Source of the DNA: Sandaracinaceae bacterium
Lineage (GTDB): Bacteria; Myxococcota_A; Polyangia; Polyangiales; Houyiibacteriaceae
NCBI GenBank assembly: GCA_020633055.1
Contig: JACKEJ010000008.1
Span: forward strand, 372,001 to 436,000
Reading direction: 5' to 3'
DNA: 64,000 nucleotides
Under the pieces are notes generated by a model. It saw only the letters and a program-made list of their open reading frames with translations. It did no database searches and was not told the origin of the DNA. How positions within the stretch are numbered: position 1 is the stretch's first letter; the number at the start of each line of letters is the position of its first letter. Positions 7,713-15,381 of this stretch are shown here, piece after piece. The position numbers and the translations under genes were made by a program.

Positions 7713-8522
7713 ATGAGCCACGAACATATTCGAAGCGTCGAGCAAGACGCGAGCATGGATGCCGCCAACGCCGTGGCGCGTGGGACCTTCAAGTTCCTCT
7801 GGCGCGAGCTCTCCTGGGAGTACCGCCGCATCATGTGTGCGTTGGAGCTGTCCGCGGTGAAGATGCCGTTCGAGAACCCCGCGCCCGGGCCGGGTGAGTC
7901 GGAGATCGAGCAGATGTGGGTCGGTGACATCACGTTCGACGGGCACGTGGTGCGTGGGACGCTGCTGAATGACGCGCGCTCCATCGCTAGTCTACGCGCG
8001 GGAGCTCCGGCGGAGCAGCCTCTGAGCGAGATCAGCGACTGGCTGTACGCGATGCGCGGGCGCGCCTACGGCGCGTTCACGGTGCAAGTCATCCGCGCCA
8101 GCATGTCGCGCTCGGAGCGCGGCGGGCACGACCGCGCGTGGGGCTTCGACTTCGGCGACCCGGCCGAGATCGCGCTCGCCCCCGCACCCGAGGCGGCGCG
8201 CTCGGGGTGGAAGCTCTTCGCCAAGAAGACGCCCTTGCGGACGGCGGCCGAGCTGGAGCGCGAAGACCACCCCATGTGCCTGAACATGGTCCCCAAGATG
8301 CTGGAGGCGCTCTCGAGCGACCCGAGCATCGTGAGCCAGGTCGACGCAGACGGCTGGACGCTGCTGCAGCGCGAGGCCCTGGCAGGCAACGCCGCCATGG
8401 TGCGCGGGCTGCTCGACCACGGTGCCCCGCGCGACGCGCGCACCCCGCTCGGGGACACCGCGCTCGACTTGGCGCAGCGCATGGGCTGGCCGCTCGTCGT
8501 GGAGGCGCTCGAGGCGCAGTAG
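7713..8522 (+). CDS. DUF2314 domain protein with C-terminal ankyrin repeats
   Basis: 269 residues from ATG 7713, preceded by a GGAGGGA ribosome-binding site eight bases away; longer in-frame starts lack one. Residues about 60-125 match the DUF2314 pattern (EQMWVGDITFDGHVVRGTLLND ... ISDWLYAMRGRAYGAFT). The last 60 residues form about two ankyrin repeats (DADGWTLLQREALAGNAAMV and GDTALDLAQRMGWPLVVEAL). No signal peptide. Both modules are frequent in toxin-immunity neighbourhoods and in protein-protein interaction roles. Function unknown. Confidence 0.75.
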   Translation: MSHEHIRSVEQDASMDAANAVARGTFKFLWRELSWEYRRIMCALELSAVKMPFENPAPGPGESEIEQMWVGDITFDGHVVRGTLLNDARSIASLRAGAPAEQPLSEISDWLYAMRGRAYGAFTVQVIRASMSRSERGGHDRAWGFDFGDPAEIALAPAPEAARSGWKLFAKKTPLRTAAELEREDHPMCLNMVPKMLEALSSDPSIVSQVDADGWTLLQREALAGNAAMVRGLLDHGAPRDARTPLGDTALDLAQRMGWPLVVEALEAQ

Positions 8523-8536
8523 CTGCGGCGCGCAGC
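8522..8536. terminator. GC hairpin between convergent genes
   Basis: GCTGCG (8522-8527), loop GCG, CGCAGC (8531-8536): a perfect 6-base stem directly at the stop of the DUF2314 gene and before the stop of the convergent CoA-transferase gene. It is followed by a C-rich run rather than Ts. Confidence 0.4.
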
Positions 8537-8544
8537 CCCCGCCC

Positions 8545-9822
8545 TCAGCTCTGCGACGCGCGAGCGTGCCACGCGGCGGCGAGAGCCTCGCGGTCGTCGG
8601 GGTGGGCGATGTTCATCAGCGCGTGGGCGCGCTCGCGGAGGGTGCGGCCGTAGAGGTCCGCCACACCCCACTCGGTGACGACGTAGTGGACGTGCGCGCG
8701 CGTGGTGACCACGCCCGCGCCCAGGGCCAGCTGCGGCACGATGCGCGGCCGGCCGTGGCTGGTGCGGCTGGGCAGCGCGATGATGGGCTTGCCGCGCTCC
8801 GACAGCGAGGCGCCGCGGATGAAGTCCATCTGCCCGCCCACGCCCGAGATGATGCGCTCGCCGATGGAGTCCGCGCAGACCTGCCCCGTGAGGTCCACCT
8901 CGACGGCCGAGTTGATGGCCGTGACGCGCGGGTTGCGGGCGATGACCGTCACGTTGTTGACGTACCCGATGTCCAGCTGCACCACGGCGGGGTTGTCGTC
9001 GATGAAGTCGTAGAGCTTGCGCGACCCCATCACGAAACCCGACACGGTCTTGCCCGCGTGGATGTGCTTGCGGGAGTTGTCGACGGCGCCGCACTCGATC
9101 AGCGGCAGCACCCCGTCGGCCCACATCTCGCTGTGGATGCCGAGGTGACGATGGCCGCGCAGCGCCAGCAAGCTGGCGTCGGGGATGGCGCCGATGCCCA
9201 TCTGCAGCGTCGCTCCGTCCTCCACCAAGCTCGCTACGTGCACACCGATGGCGCGCTCGGTGTCCGTCAGCTCGCGCTGGGGTAGCTCGGGCAGGGGCGC
9301 GTCCACGTGCACCAGGTGGTCGATGTCGCGCACGTGCACGAAGCCGTCCCCGTGCACGCGCGGCATCTGCGGGTTGACCTGGGCCACCACCACCTCGGCC
9401 ACGTCGAGGGCCGCGCGCACCACGTCCACGCTCACGCCCAGCGTGCAGTAGCCGTGAACGTCGGGGGGCGACACGTGGATGAGCGCGACGTCGATGGCGC
9501 GCCGGCGCGAGCGGAACAGCTGCGGGATCTCCGACAGGAAGCAGGGCAGGTAGTCCACCCGCTCGTAGTCGAGGCGCCGGCGCACGTTCTCACCCACGAA
9601 CAGGTTGGCCACGCGGAAGCTCTCGCCGTACTGCGCGTCCGCGTGGGGCGCGTCACCGGAGACGTGCAGGTGCATGAGCTCCACGTCGCGCAGCTCGCCC
9701 GCCCGCTCGACGAGCGCCCCCAAGAGCGCGTGAGGCGTAGCCATGCCGCCATGGACGAAGACGCGCTGGCCGGACTGGATGCAAGCAACGGCGTCGTGAG
9801 GAGTCGCGTGATGAGTGGTCAC
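8545..9822 (-). CDS. Acetyl-CoA hydrolase/4-hydroxybutyrate CoA-transferase family protein
   Basis: 425 residues from GTG 9822. The two halves of the class I CoA-transferase fold are visible: VFVHGGMATPHALLGAL at the N-terminus and LQMGIGAIPDASL, then GIHSEMWADG (about 228-237), whose glutamate E232 sits where the family has its catalytic Glu. ISGVGGQMDFIRGASLS and VTEWGVADLYG complete the family pattern. It would move CoA between carboxylic acids, using acetyl-CoA or another acyl-CoA. The annotated frame could extend upstream to 10011, but that extension overlaps the divergent DUF1801 gene and is low-complexity. Confidence 0.85.
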   Translation of the reverse strand: MTTHHATPHDAVACIQSGQRVFVHGGMATPHALLGALVERAGELRDVELMHLHVSGDAPHADAQYGESFRVANLFVGENVRRRLDYERVDYLPCFLSEIPQLFRSRRRAIDVALIHVSPPDVHGYCTLGVSVDVVRAALDVAEVVVAQVNPQMPRVHGDGFVHVRDIDHLVHVDAPLPELPQRELTDTERAIGVHVASLVEDGATLQMGIGAIPDASLLALRGHRHLGIHSEMWADGVLPLIECGAVDNSRKHIHAGKTVSGFVMGSRKLYDFIDDNPAVVQLDIGYVNNVTVIARNPRVTAINSAVEVDLTGQVCADSIGERIISGVGGQMDFIRGASLSERGKPIIALPSRTSHGRPRIVPQLALGAGVVTTRAHVHYVVTEWGVADLYGRTLRERAHALMNIAHPDDREALAAAWHARASQS

Positions 9823-9895
9823 GCACGTGAAGGTGGCGCCTCGGCGCGCGGACCGCAACGACGGAAGCGTGACGAGTCGCAAAGGGAGCATGGCG

Positions 9896-9901
9896 TATGC
9901 T
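9896..9901 (+). promoter_or_regulatory. -10-like hexamer TATGCT, six bases before a GTG start
   Basis: TATGCT (9896-9901), six bases, then GTG 9908. It supports 9908 rather than the in-frame ATG at 9890, which would place the box inside the coding region. Confidence 0.4.
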
Positions 9902-9907
9902 CGGTGC

Positions 9908-10357
9908 GTGACCCATCGCCCAGCACCCGCACCTCGGGACCCCGAGGCGCCGCTCTTCCTGCTGCCCGGCGGCTCGCGGCGCGACCCCGCCATCGACGCG
10001 TGGATCGCCACCCGTCGCCGGGAGCTGCAGCCTTTGGTGGAGCGCTGGTTCGGGCACGCGCGCGGCTGCGGCGACGACGTGCGAGAGCGGATGCACGACG
10101 GCTGCCCGACGGTCTGCGTGGGCGACGCCGCCTTCGCGTACGTGGGCGCCTACACGCACCACGTGAGCATCGGCTTCTTCATGGGCGCGCTGCTGGACGA
10201 CCCCCAGAGCCTGCTCGAGGGCACCGGCAAGCGCGGCCGACACGTGAAGCTGCGACCCGCGTGCACGCACGACGAGCGGGGGCTGAAGGCGCTGCTAGAC
10301 GCCGCCTACGTCGACATGTGTGCCCGTGTGCGCGCGCTCGAAACGGGCGGCGGCTGA
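9908..10357 (+). CDS. DUF1801 family protein
   Basis: 149 residues, compact, no signal peptide. The pattern fits DUF1801/YdhG-like proteins: DPAIDAWIATRRRELQPLVERWF, then FAYVGAYTHHVSIGFFMGALLDDP, a LEGTGKRGRHVKLR turn and a terminal helix AYVDMCARVRA. The family has a small alpha/beta fold and no firmly known reaction. It is divergent from the CoA-transferase and 25 bases ahead of a TraB/GumN lipoprotein that has its own -10-like box, so it may be a single-gene unit. Confidence 0.75.
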   Translation: MTHRPAPAPRDPEAPLFLLPGGSRRDPAIDAWIATRRRELQPLVERWFGHARGCGDDVRERMHDGCPTVCVGDAAFAYVGAYTHHVSIGFFMGALLDDPQSLLEGTGKRGRHVKLRPACTHDERGLKALLDAAYVDMCARVRALETGGG

Positions 10358-10369
10358 CCGCAGACCGGG

Positions 10370-10375
10370 TACGCT
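10370..10375 (+). promoter_or_regulatory. -10-like hexamer TACGCT, seven bases before an ATG start
   Basis: TACGCT (10370-10375), GCGAGCC, then ATG 10383 of the TraB/GumN lipoprotein. No Shine-Dalgarno sequence and no clear -35 box. Confidence 0.4.
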
Positions 10376-10382
10376 GCGAGCC

Positions 10383-11348
10383 ATGCACGGGACCCTCTGC
10401 GCGCGCTTCACCGTCTCCTCTCTGTCGATGCTGGCGCTGACCGCGCTGCTGGCCCTAGCGGGCTGTGGTGGGGCCTCGACGCCCGCCAGCGCGGCAACGG
10501 TGGCCCCAGGCAGCACCACGCCGACGGCGCCTTTTCTTTGGCGCGTCGAGAGCCGCGAGGGCCGTGTGTCCCACCTGTTCGGCACCATCCACGGCGGCGT
10601 GACCTTCGAGGAGGCGCTTCCCGCGCCGCACGACGCGCTGCTGCGAACCGCCAGCGCGGTCTACGTCGAGTCGCTGGTCGACGACCCCGCCCAGATGCAG
10701 GTCTTCGCGCAGCGGCTGATGCAGCCGAGCCCCACCCCCTTGTCCACCCACGTGGGCGCCGAGACGTTCGATGCGCTGGCCAACCAGATGCCCGACTTCC
10801 CCCGCGAGCGCTTCGACGCGCTGCGCCCGTGGGCGGCCTTCTTCGTGATGCTGTCGTTCCGGCTGATGCAGGCGCTGCAAGGACACGCCGCCGACACGGG
10901 TGGAGACCCGGCCACACCCGCGGTCGACGCGGTGGTCATGCAGGTGAGCCGTGAGCGGCAGGTCGCCCCGCAGCCGCTCGAGCAGATGGGCGAGCTGGCG
11001 GACATCATCGAGGGCGTCGACGAGGCCGTGTACCTGGCGATGCTGGCGGAGTTCGCGAGTCCCGTCGCGGAAGACGAGAGCGACCAGCTGGCCGGGATGG
11101 TCGCGGCCTACCGCGCGGGCGACCTCGAGGGGCTGGCGAGCGCGGTCGACGTGCTGAACACCAGCGAGGCCACGGCCGCGTTCTTCACCGCCCTCATCGC
11201 GCAAAGGAACACGCTGTGGATGCCACGCCTCACGCGCGCGTTCGACGCGGGTGGCGCGTTCGTGGCCGTGGGCGCGGCGCACATGCCGGGCACGGAGGGC
11301 CTGCTGTCGCGGTTGCAGGCCGCCGGCTACACGATCACGCGGCTCTGA
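10383..11348 (+). CDS. TraB/GumN family lipoprotein
   Basis: 321 residues. The signal peptide ends in a lipobox LALAGC (Cys about 24), so the protein should be lipid-anchored in the envelope. The TraB/GumN core is clear: SHLFGTIHGG (GxxH motif, about 62-71) and the C-terminal RNTLWMPRL ... GAFVAVGAAHMPGTEGLL ... GYTI, with the second conserved GAAH. Members are proposed metalloproteases of the Tiki type; GTIH and GAAH supply the putative metal ligands. No operon partner downstream, since the next gene is convergent. Confidence 0.85.
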   Translation: MHGTLCARFTVSSLSMLALTALLALAGCGGASTPASAATVAPGSTTPTAPFLWRVESREGRVSHLFGTIHGGVTFEEALPAPHDALLRTASAVYVESLVDDPAQMQVFAQRLMQPSPTPLSTHVGAETFDALANQMPDFPRERFDALRPWAAFFVMLSFRLMQALQGHAADTGGDPATPAVDAVVMQVSRERQVAPQPLEQMGELADIIEGVDEAVYLAMLAEFASPVAEDESDQLAGMVAAYRAGDLEGLASAVDVLNTSEATAAFFTALIAQRNTLWMPRLTRAFDAGGAFVAVGAAHMPGTEGLLSRLQAAGYTITRL

Positions 11349-11415
11349 CGGGCACCCCCACGCGACACGCCATCCCGAGCACGTCGAACGCATCCCGACC
11401 GAGTGCGCCAGGCGC

Positions 11416-11429
11416 GAGAGCAAGCTCTC
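11416..11429. terminator. Weak hairpin between convergent genes
   Basis: GAGAGC (11416-11421), two-base loop, GCTCTC (11424-11429), located in the spacer between the TraB/GumN and AraC stop codons. The loop is very short and no T-run follows, so the role is uncertain. Confidence 0.25.
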
Positions 11430-11444
11430 CCGCTCCGACGTCGT

Positions 11445-12494
11445 TCAGTCCGCAGCGCGCGGCGTCGCGCCCAGCAGCGCTGCTCGCGCCTCGTGGGGGG
11501 TACACCCGCGCGCCGCGCGGAAGGCCCGCGAAAAGTTGGCGGCGTCTGCATACCCCAAGCTCAGACCGATCTCGGTGATGCTGCGGCGCGGGTCCGCGAG
11601 GAAGCGTTCGGCCAGGGCGAGCCTCGCCTCGCCTTGCAGCTGCCTGAAGCTGGTGCCCTCCTCGCTCAGCCGCCTGCGCAGCGAGCGGGTGGACAGGGCA
11701 AGCGCTCGCGACACGTCGGTGAGATCCGGAAACGGTGGACCGTGCTCCGAGAGCGCGTGCATCACCAAGCTGCTCGTGCGCGCGGGGTCGGGTCGCGACG
11801 CCAGCTCGTCGAGGCAGCGCTTGCGCGCCGACGCGTGTGCCCGGGCGTCCGCCAGCGGCAGCGGCAACGCGAGGACGCTGGTCGGCACACGCAGCTCGTA
11901 GTGCGGCTGGTCGAAGCGCAGCGCGATGTCGAGCGTGTCCACCCAGCTGGGCAGCCCAGGTGGGCGCGGGTGGCGGGCGTCCAGCTCGACCTCCTTGGGC
12001 AGCGCGCCCCCCAGCAGGAAGTGCAGCTGCGCATAGAGGCTGCCGCTCATCGTGGCGGTGTGGAAGCGCTCCACCTCCGCGTCGAGCGGAAAGCGAACGT
12101 GCAACCGCACGCCTGTCGCTGCCCCTCGCGGCTGCACGCTGAGGGCGAAGAGGGGCATGATGAGCGGGAAGCACCGCACGACCAGGTCGACCGCCGCGGC
12201 GACGGTGGGCGCGGTCAGCGCGGCCATGCTGAGCGAGCCGTGGCTCATGAGCTGCAGACGCTTCCCCACCTCGAGGCCCAGGGCGTCGGTGTTCTCGAGC
12301 GCGCACGCGCGTCCCACGAGCGCCTCCACCTGCAGCAGCGTGAGGTAGCCCTCGTCGGAAACGAGCGCCTCGGTCGCTACGCCAGCGAGCCGCAGCAAAT
12401 CCGCCCTCGCGTGACCACGCTCGGCCAGCACGTCCAAGAGCATGGCGTAGTAGCGCGACGGCACGAAGGCCTGGGCGGGGCGCTGTGCGGGCAT
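11445..12494 (-). CDS. AraC-family transcriptional regulator
   Basis: 349 residues from ATG 12494. The N-terminal two thirds fit the Arabinose_bd-type sensor domain seen in OruR/ToxT-like regulators (PSRYYAMLLDVLAERG ... LLQVEALVGRA ... LMSHGSLSMAALTAPTVAAAVDLV). The C-terminal 100 residues are the double helix-turn-helix: DVSRALALSTRSLRRRLSEEG for HTH 1 and SITEIGLSLGYADAANFSRAFRAARGCTPHEARA for HTH 2. It is divergent from an SDR/CMD pair (start 12585), its most likely target, with 90 bases between. The upstream extension of the frame lies over the SDR gene and is not real. Confidence 0.9.
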   Translation of the reverse strand: MPAQRPAQAFVPSRYYAMLLDVLAERGHARADLLRLAGVATEALVSDEGYLTLLQVEALVGRACALENTDALGLEVGKRLQLMSHGSLSMAALTAPTVAAAVDLVVRCFPLIMPLFALSVQPRGAATGVRLHVRFPLDAEVERFHTATMSGSLYAQLHFLLGGALPKEVELDARHPRPPGLPSWVDTLDIALRFDQPHYELRVPTSVLALPLPLADARAHASARKRCLDELASRPDPARTSSLVMHALSEHGPPFPDLTDVSRALALSTRSLRRRLSEEGTSFRQLQGEARLALAERFLADPRRSITEIGLSLGYADAANFSRAFRAARGCTPHEARAALLGATPRAAD

Positions 12495-12584
12495 GCGCGC
12501 GAGTGTGGCTCCTTGGGAGGACGCAGGTCCACCCCGCTTGGCCCAAACTGACAGGCCGATGTCCGCTGGAGACAGGCTCTGCGC

Positions 12585-13460
12585 ATGCCCCTCTGGCACG
12601 GTCGAGCCATGACGAAGCTGGCGGGCAAGAAGACGGTCATCACGGGCGCGGGGAGCGGCATCGGCCGAGCGTTGGCGCTGGCAGCCGCCGAGCGCGGCGC
12701 GTGGCTGCTCCTGACGGATGTGAACGCGGCGACGCTGGACGACGTCGTCGGGGAGGTGACGCGCGCAGGCGGCCGTGTGCTCGCCGCGCGAGCGTTCGAC
12801 GTGGCGGACTTCGACGCCGTGCAGCACTTCGCGCGCGAGGTGGAGGCGGCCCATGGCAGCGTGGACGTGCTCGTGAACAACGCCGGCATCGCCATCTGGG
12901 GCCGCGTGGAGAGCATGGCGCACGCCGACTGGCGCAAGGTGGTGGACGTGAACCTGATGGGGCCCATCCACCTCATCGAGGCGTTCGTACCCGGGATGAT
13001 CGCGGCCAGGCGGGGTGGGCACCTGGTGAACGTCGCCTCCGCGGCCGGCCTCTTCGGGCTGCCTTGGCACGCGGCGTACTCGGCCAGCAAGTTCGGGCTG
13101 CGCGGCGTGTCGGAGGTGCTGCGCTTCGACCTCGAGCGGCACCGCATCCGAGTCAGCTTGGTGTGTCCGGGCGGGGTGGACACGGGCCTGGTGAGCACCG
13201 TGAAGGTGGCCGGCGCCGACCCCAGCACCCCCGCGTTCCGGCGCATGCGCGCCCGCTTCCAGCAACACGCCGTGAGCCCGGAGCGCGCGGCCTCCCGCAT
13301 CCTACGCGGCGTCGAGCGCGATCACTACATGGTCTACACCTCGGCCGACATCGCGCTGGGGCACTGGTTCCAGGCGCGCTTTCCGTGGCCCTACGAGCAG
13401 GTCATGCGGGCGCTCAACCGGGCCTTCGACCGCACCCTCTCCGCTCAGGAGGACGCGTGA
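12585..13460 (+). CDS. Short-chain dehydrogenase/reductase
   Basis: 291 residues. Classical SDR landmarks: TGAGSGIG (20-27) for cofactor binding, NNAG (98-101), catalytic S152, Y165 and K169 (YSASK). LTDV at the end of strand 2 places an aspartate where NAD-preferring enzymes have one. A non-consensus -10 (CAGGCT, 12573-12578) sits six bases before ATG 12585, with CTGACA 19 bases further upstream; ATG 12609 is an alternative that starts at the domain. It overlaps the CMD-family gene by four bases and is divergent from the AraC regulator, suggesting a small inducible catabolic unit. Confidence 0.85.
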   Translation: MPLWHGRAMTKLAGKKTVITGAGSGIGRALALAAAERGAWLLLTDVNAATLDDVVGEVTRAGGRVLAARAFDVADFDAVQHFAREVEAAHGSVDVLVNNAGIAIWGRVESMAHADWRKVVDVNLMGPIHLIEAFVPGMIAARRGGHLVNVASAAGLFGLPWHAAYSASKFGLRGVSEVLRFDLERHRIRVSLVCPGGVDTGLVSTVKVAGADPSTPAFRRMRARFQQHAVSPERAASRILRGVERDHYMVYTSADIALGHWFQARFPWPYEQVMRALNRAFDRTLSAQEDA

Positions 13461-13999
13461 GCACGCGCGAGCCGCGCATCGCCCCGGGCACGCTGTCCGA
13501 CGTGGGGCTGCTGAACGGCGCGCTGGCGCACCTGCTGGGGCTGGCGAGCGGCGGGCCAGCTCCGAACGTCTTCCTCACTTTGGGGCGCCATCGCTCGCTG
13601 TTCCGCAAGTGGCTGTGGTTCGCGGGTGGGCTCATGCCCGGCGGCACGCTGCGTCGGCGTGAGAGCGAGCTGGTGATCCTCAGCGTGGCCCACAGCATGG
13701 GCTGCGCCTACGAGTGGGACCATCACGAGCGTCTCGCCAAGCGTGCCGGGGTCTCCGCGGAGGCCATCGCGAGCGTGCGGCGCGGGGAGCTCGACGCTGC
13801 CTGCCTCACACCGCGCGAGCGTGCGTTCCTGCGAGCGTCCCACGAGCTCTTCGTCGAGCGGGAGATCGGGGACCCCACGTGGCGGCAGCTCGTGGCCCTG
13901 GCGAGCCAGGTCGAGATCATCGAGCTGTGCCTCTTGGTGGGCCACTACCAGATGCTGGCCATGACGTTGAACACGCTGCGCGTCCCGCTGGACCGGTGA
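13457..13999 (+). CDS. Carboxymuconolactone decarboxylase-like (AhpD-type) protein
   Basis: 180 residues from GTG 13457, with a GGAGG site just upstream inside the end of the SDR gene and a GTGA overlap with its stop. The CMD/AhpD helix pattern is present: RESELVILSVAHSMGCAYEWDHHERLAKRAGVS. There is one Cys and a double His where AhpD has CxxC...H, so a peroxidase-type disulfide cycle is less likely than the gamma-carboxymuconolactone or unknown branch. The close coupling to the SDR suggests the two act on the same compound. Confidence 0.8.
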   Translation: MSTREPRIAPGTLSDVGLLNGALAHLLGLASGGPAPNVFLTLGRHRSLFRKWLWFAGGLMPGGTLRRRESELVILSVAHSMGCAYEWDHHERLAKRAGVSAEAIASVRRGELDAACLTPRERAFLRASHELFVEREIGDPTWRQLVALASQVEIIELCLLVGHYQMLAMTLNTLRVPLDR

Positions 14000-14077
14000 A
14001 CGGCACGGGTACAGTCGAAGAGCGACCTCTCGGGCACGAGGGGACCATGACGCGCTGCGCCGATCCTGGATGATGCT

Positions 14078-15226
14078 TCAGGGCACGGACTGGAAGTCGT
14101 CGCCGCCCCCCAGCTGCGCGTCCAAGAAGCGCAACAGCCCGGGCGTGTCGGTCAGCGCTGCTACATCGAGTGCGCCATGACGCGTGCCTTCATAGAGGAA
14201 CACCCGGTGAGCGCCCGCTCCCACAGGACGCACGTTGGTCTCCGCCCACGCCAGGTAGTCCAGCAGACCGTCGTGGATGAACGTGGGCGAGGGCACGCGG
14301 AAGTTCGCGATGAGCGTGTAGAGCCCCGTGACGGTCACGTCCTCGTACGCACAGACCAGCGACGAGCGCAGCGTGGGGTAGTGCGTGTGCAGCGCCGCGA
14401 AGGCCTCGTGCAGACCCTCGGTCTCACAGCGCGGGCACCAGGGGAAGAGCGTCTCGTCCAGCCTCCACTGCGCCGCGATCCTCGCCTGACCGGCCGCACT
14501 CAAGAAAGGCGCGCGCATCAGCGGCCCCGAGTCGTTGACGAGGAAGGGCAGCGGAGCATCGGTAGTGGCAAAGGCGCTCGCCACCAGGGGGTAGCTGGCC
14601 GTCACGCCCACCCCGCCAGCGCTGAAGCCTGCGAACGTGATGCGCGTAGCGTCCGCGAAGGTGGGCACCACGCGCGGGATGACGCGCATGAGGTTCGCGC
14701 GCCCGCGCTGATGGATGGTGCCGAGGCGCGGGTGCTCCACCAGCGCGTCGGCCAAGTGGAAGTCCCCGGTGCAGTGCGGCACTACGACGAAGTTGGCGTC
14801 GCGGAAGGGGTTGGCGGGTTCGTCGCGGTCGAAGATGCCCACGTCGCTGCGGTAGCCCTCGACGAACCACGCCAGAGGGTCGTCACCCAGGCCTTCCAGG
14901 TTCTCGTCCAGCAGCGCGCAGCTGGTCTCGTCGTAGCAGATGCCGCCGCCCATCAAGTAGAAGACCAGCTCACGGCTACGCGATGTGAAGTTCAGAAACA
15001 CGCCCGCTGAGGTGCCGTCGCCGCAGACCATGCCGTCGATCGGCTCGTAGACCCAGCTCTCCTCGTTCGTGTCATCCACCGCGAAGGGTTCGCCTGCCAC
15101 GAAGCCGCCGCTACCCCACGGGTTGGGCACGCCACTGTCTTCTCCGCAGCCTATGAGGCCGAGGACGGATACCGAGCAAAGGAACAACGTGAGCACGATG
15201 CGTGGCAACATCGGTCGAGCGTGCAT
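14078..15226 (-). CDS. Pectinacetylesterase-family lipoprotein
   Basis: 382 residues from ATG 15226 (ATG 15211 is also possible). Signal peptide with lipobox VLGLIGC, so a secreted lipoprotein. The pectinacetylesterase/NOTUM alpha-beta hydrolase pattern is visible: LVFYLMGGGICYD, then the nucleophile elbow GFSAGG (Ser), and the late acid/His region with GTRHGAL. VFLNFTSRSRELVFYLMGGG matches the family's oxyanion segment. The class deacetylates polysaccharides or lipidated proteins; the substrate here is unknown. It is divergent from the CotH-like gene at 15382. Confidence 0.75.
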   Translation of the reverse strand: MHARPMLPRIVLTLFLCSVSVLGLIGCGEDSGVPNPWGSGGFVAGEPFAVDDTNEESWVYEPIDGMVCGDGTSAGVFLNFTSRSRELVFYLMGGGICYDETSCALLDENLEGLGDDPLAWFVEGYRSDVGIFDRDEPANPFRDANFVVVPHCTGDFHLADALVEHPRLGTIHQRGRANLMRVIPRVVPTFADATRITFAGFSAGGVGVTASYPLVASAFATTDAPLPFLVNDSGPLMRAPFLSAAGQARIAAQWRLDETLFPWCPRCETEGLHEAFAALHTHYPTLRSSLVCAYEDVTVTGLYTLIANFRVPSPTFIHDGLLDYLAWAETNVRPVGAGAHRVFLYEGTRHGALDVAALTDTPGLLRFLDAQLGGGDDFQSVP

Positions 15227-15381
15227 CGTGCAGCACGCAGAGCGCCTGTCACGAGTGGACATGTGCTTGTCATTTGGAGCCAGGATGTCGGACCTGCACG
15301 CCACGCATCCAGGCCAGCCAGGACCCCGCAGCTGCGTGACGAACGAGTGACAACCCGCGCCGAGCTGGCCACCATACGAGC

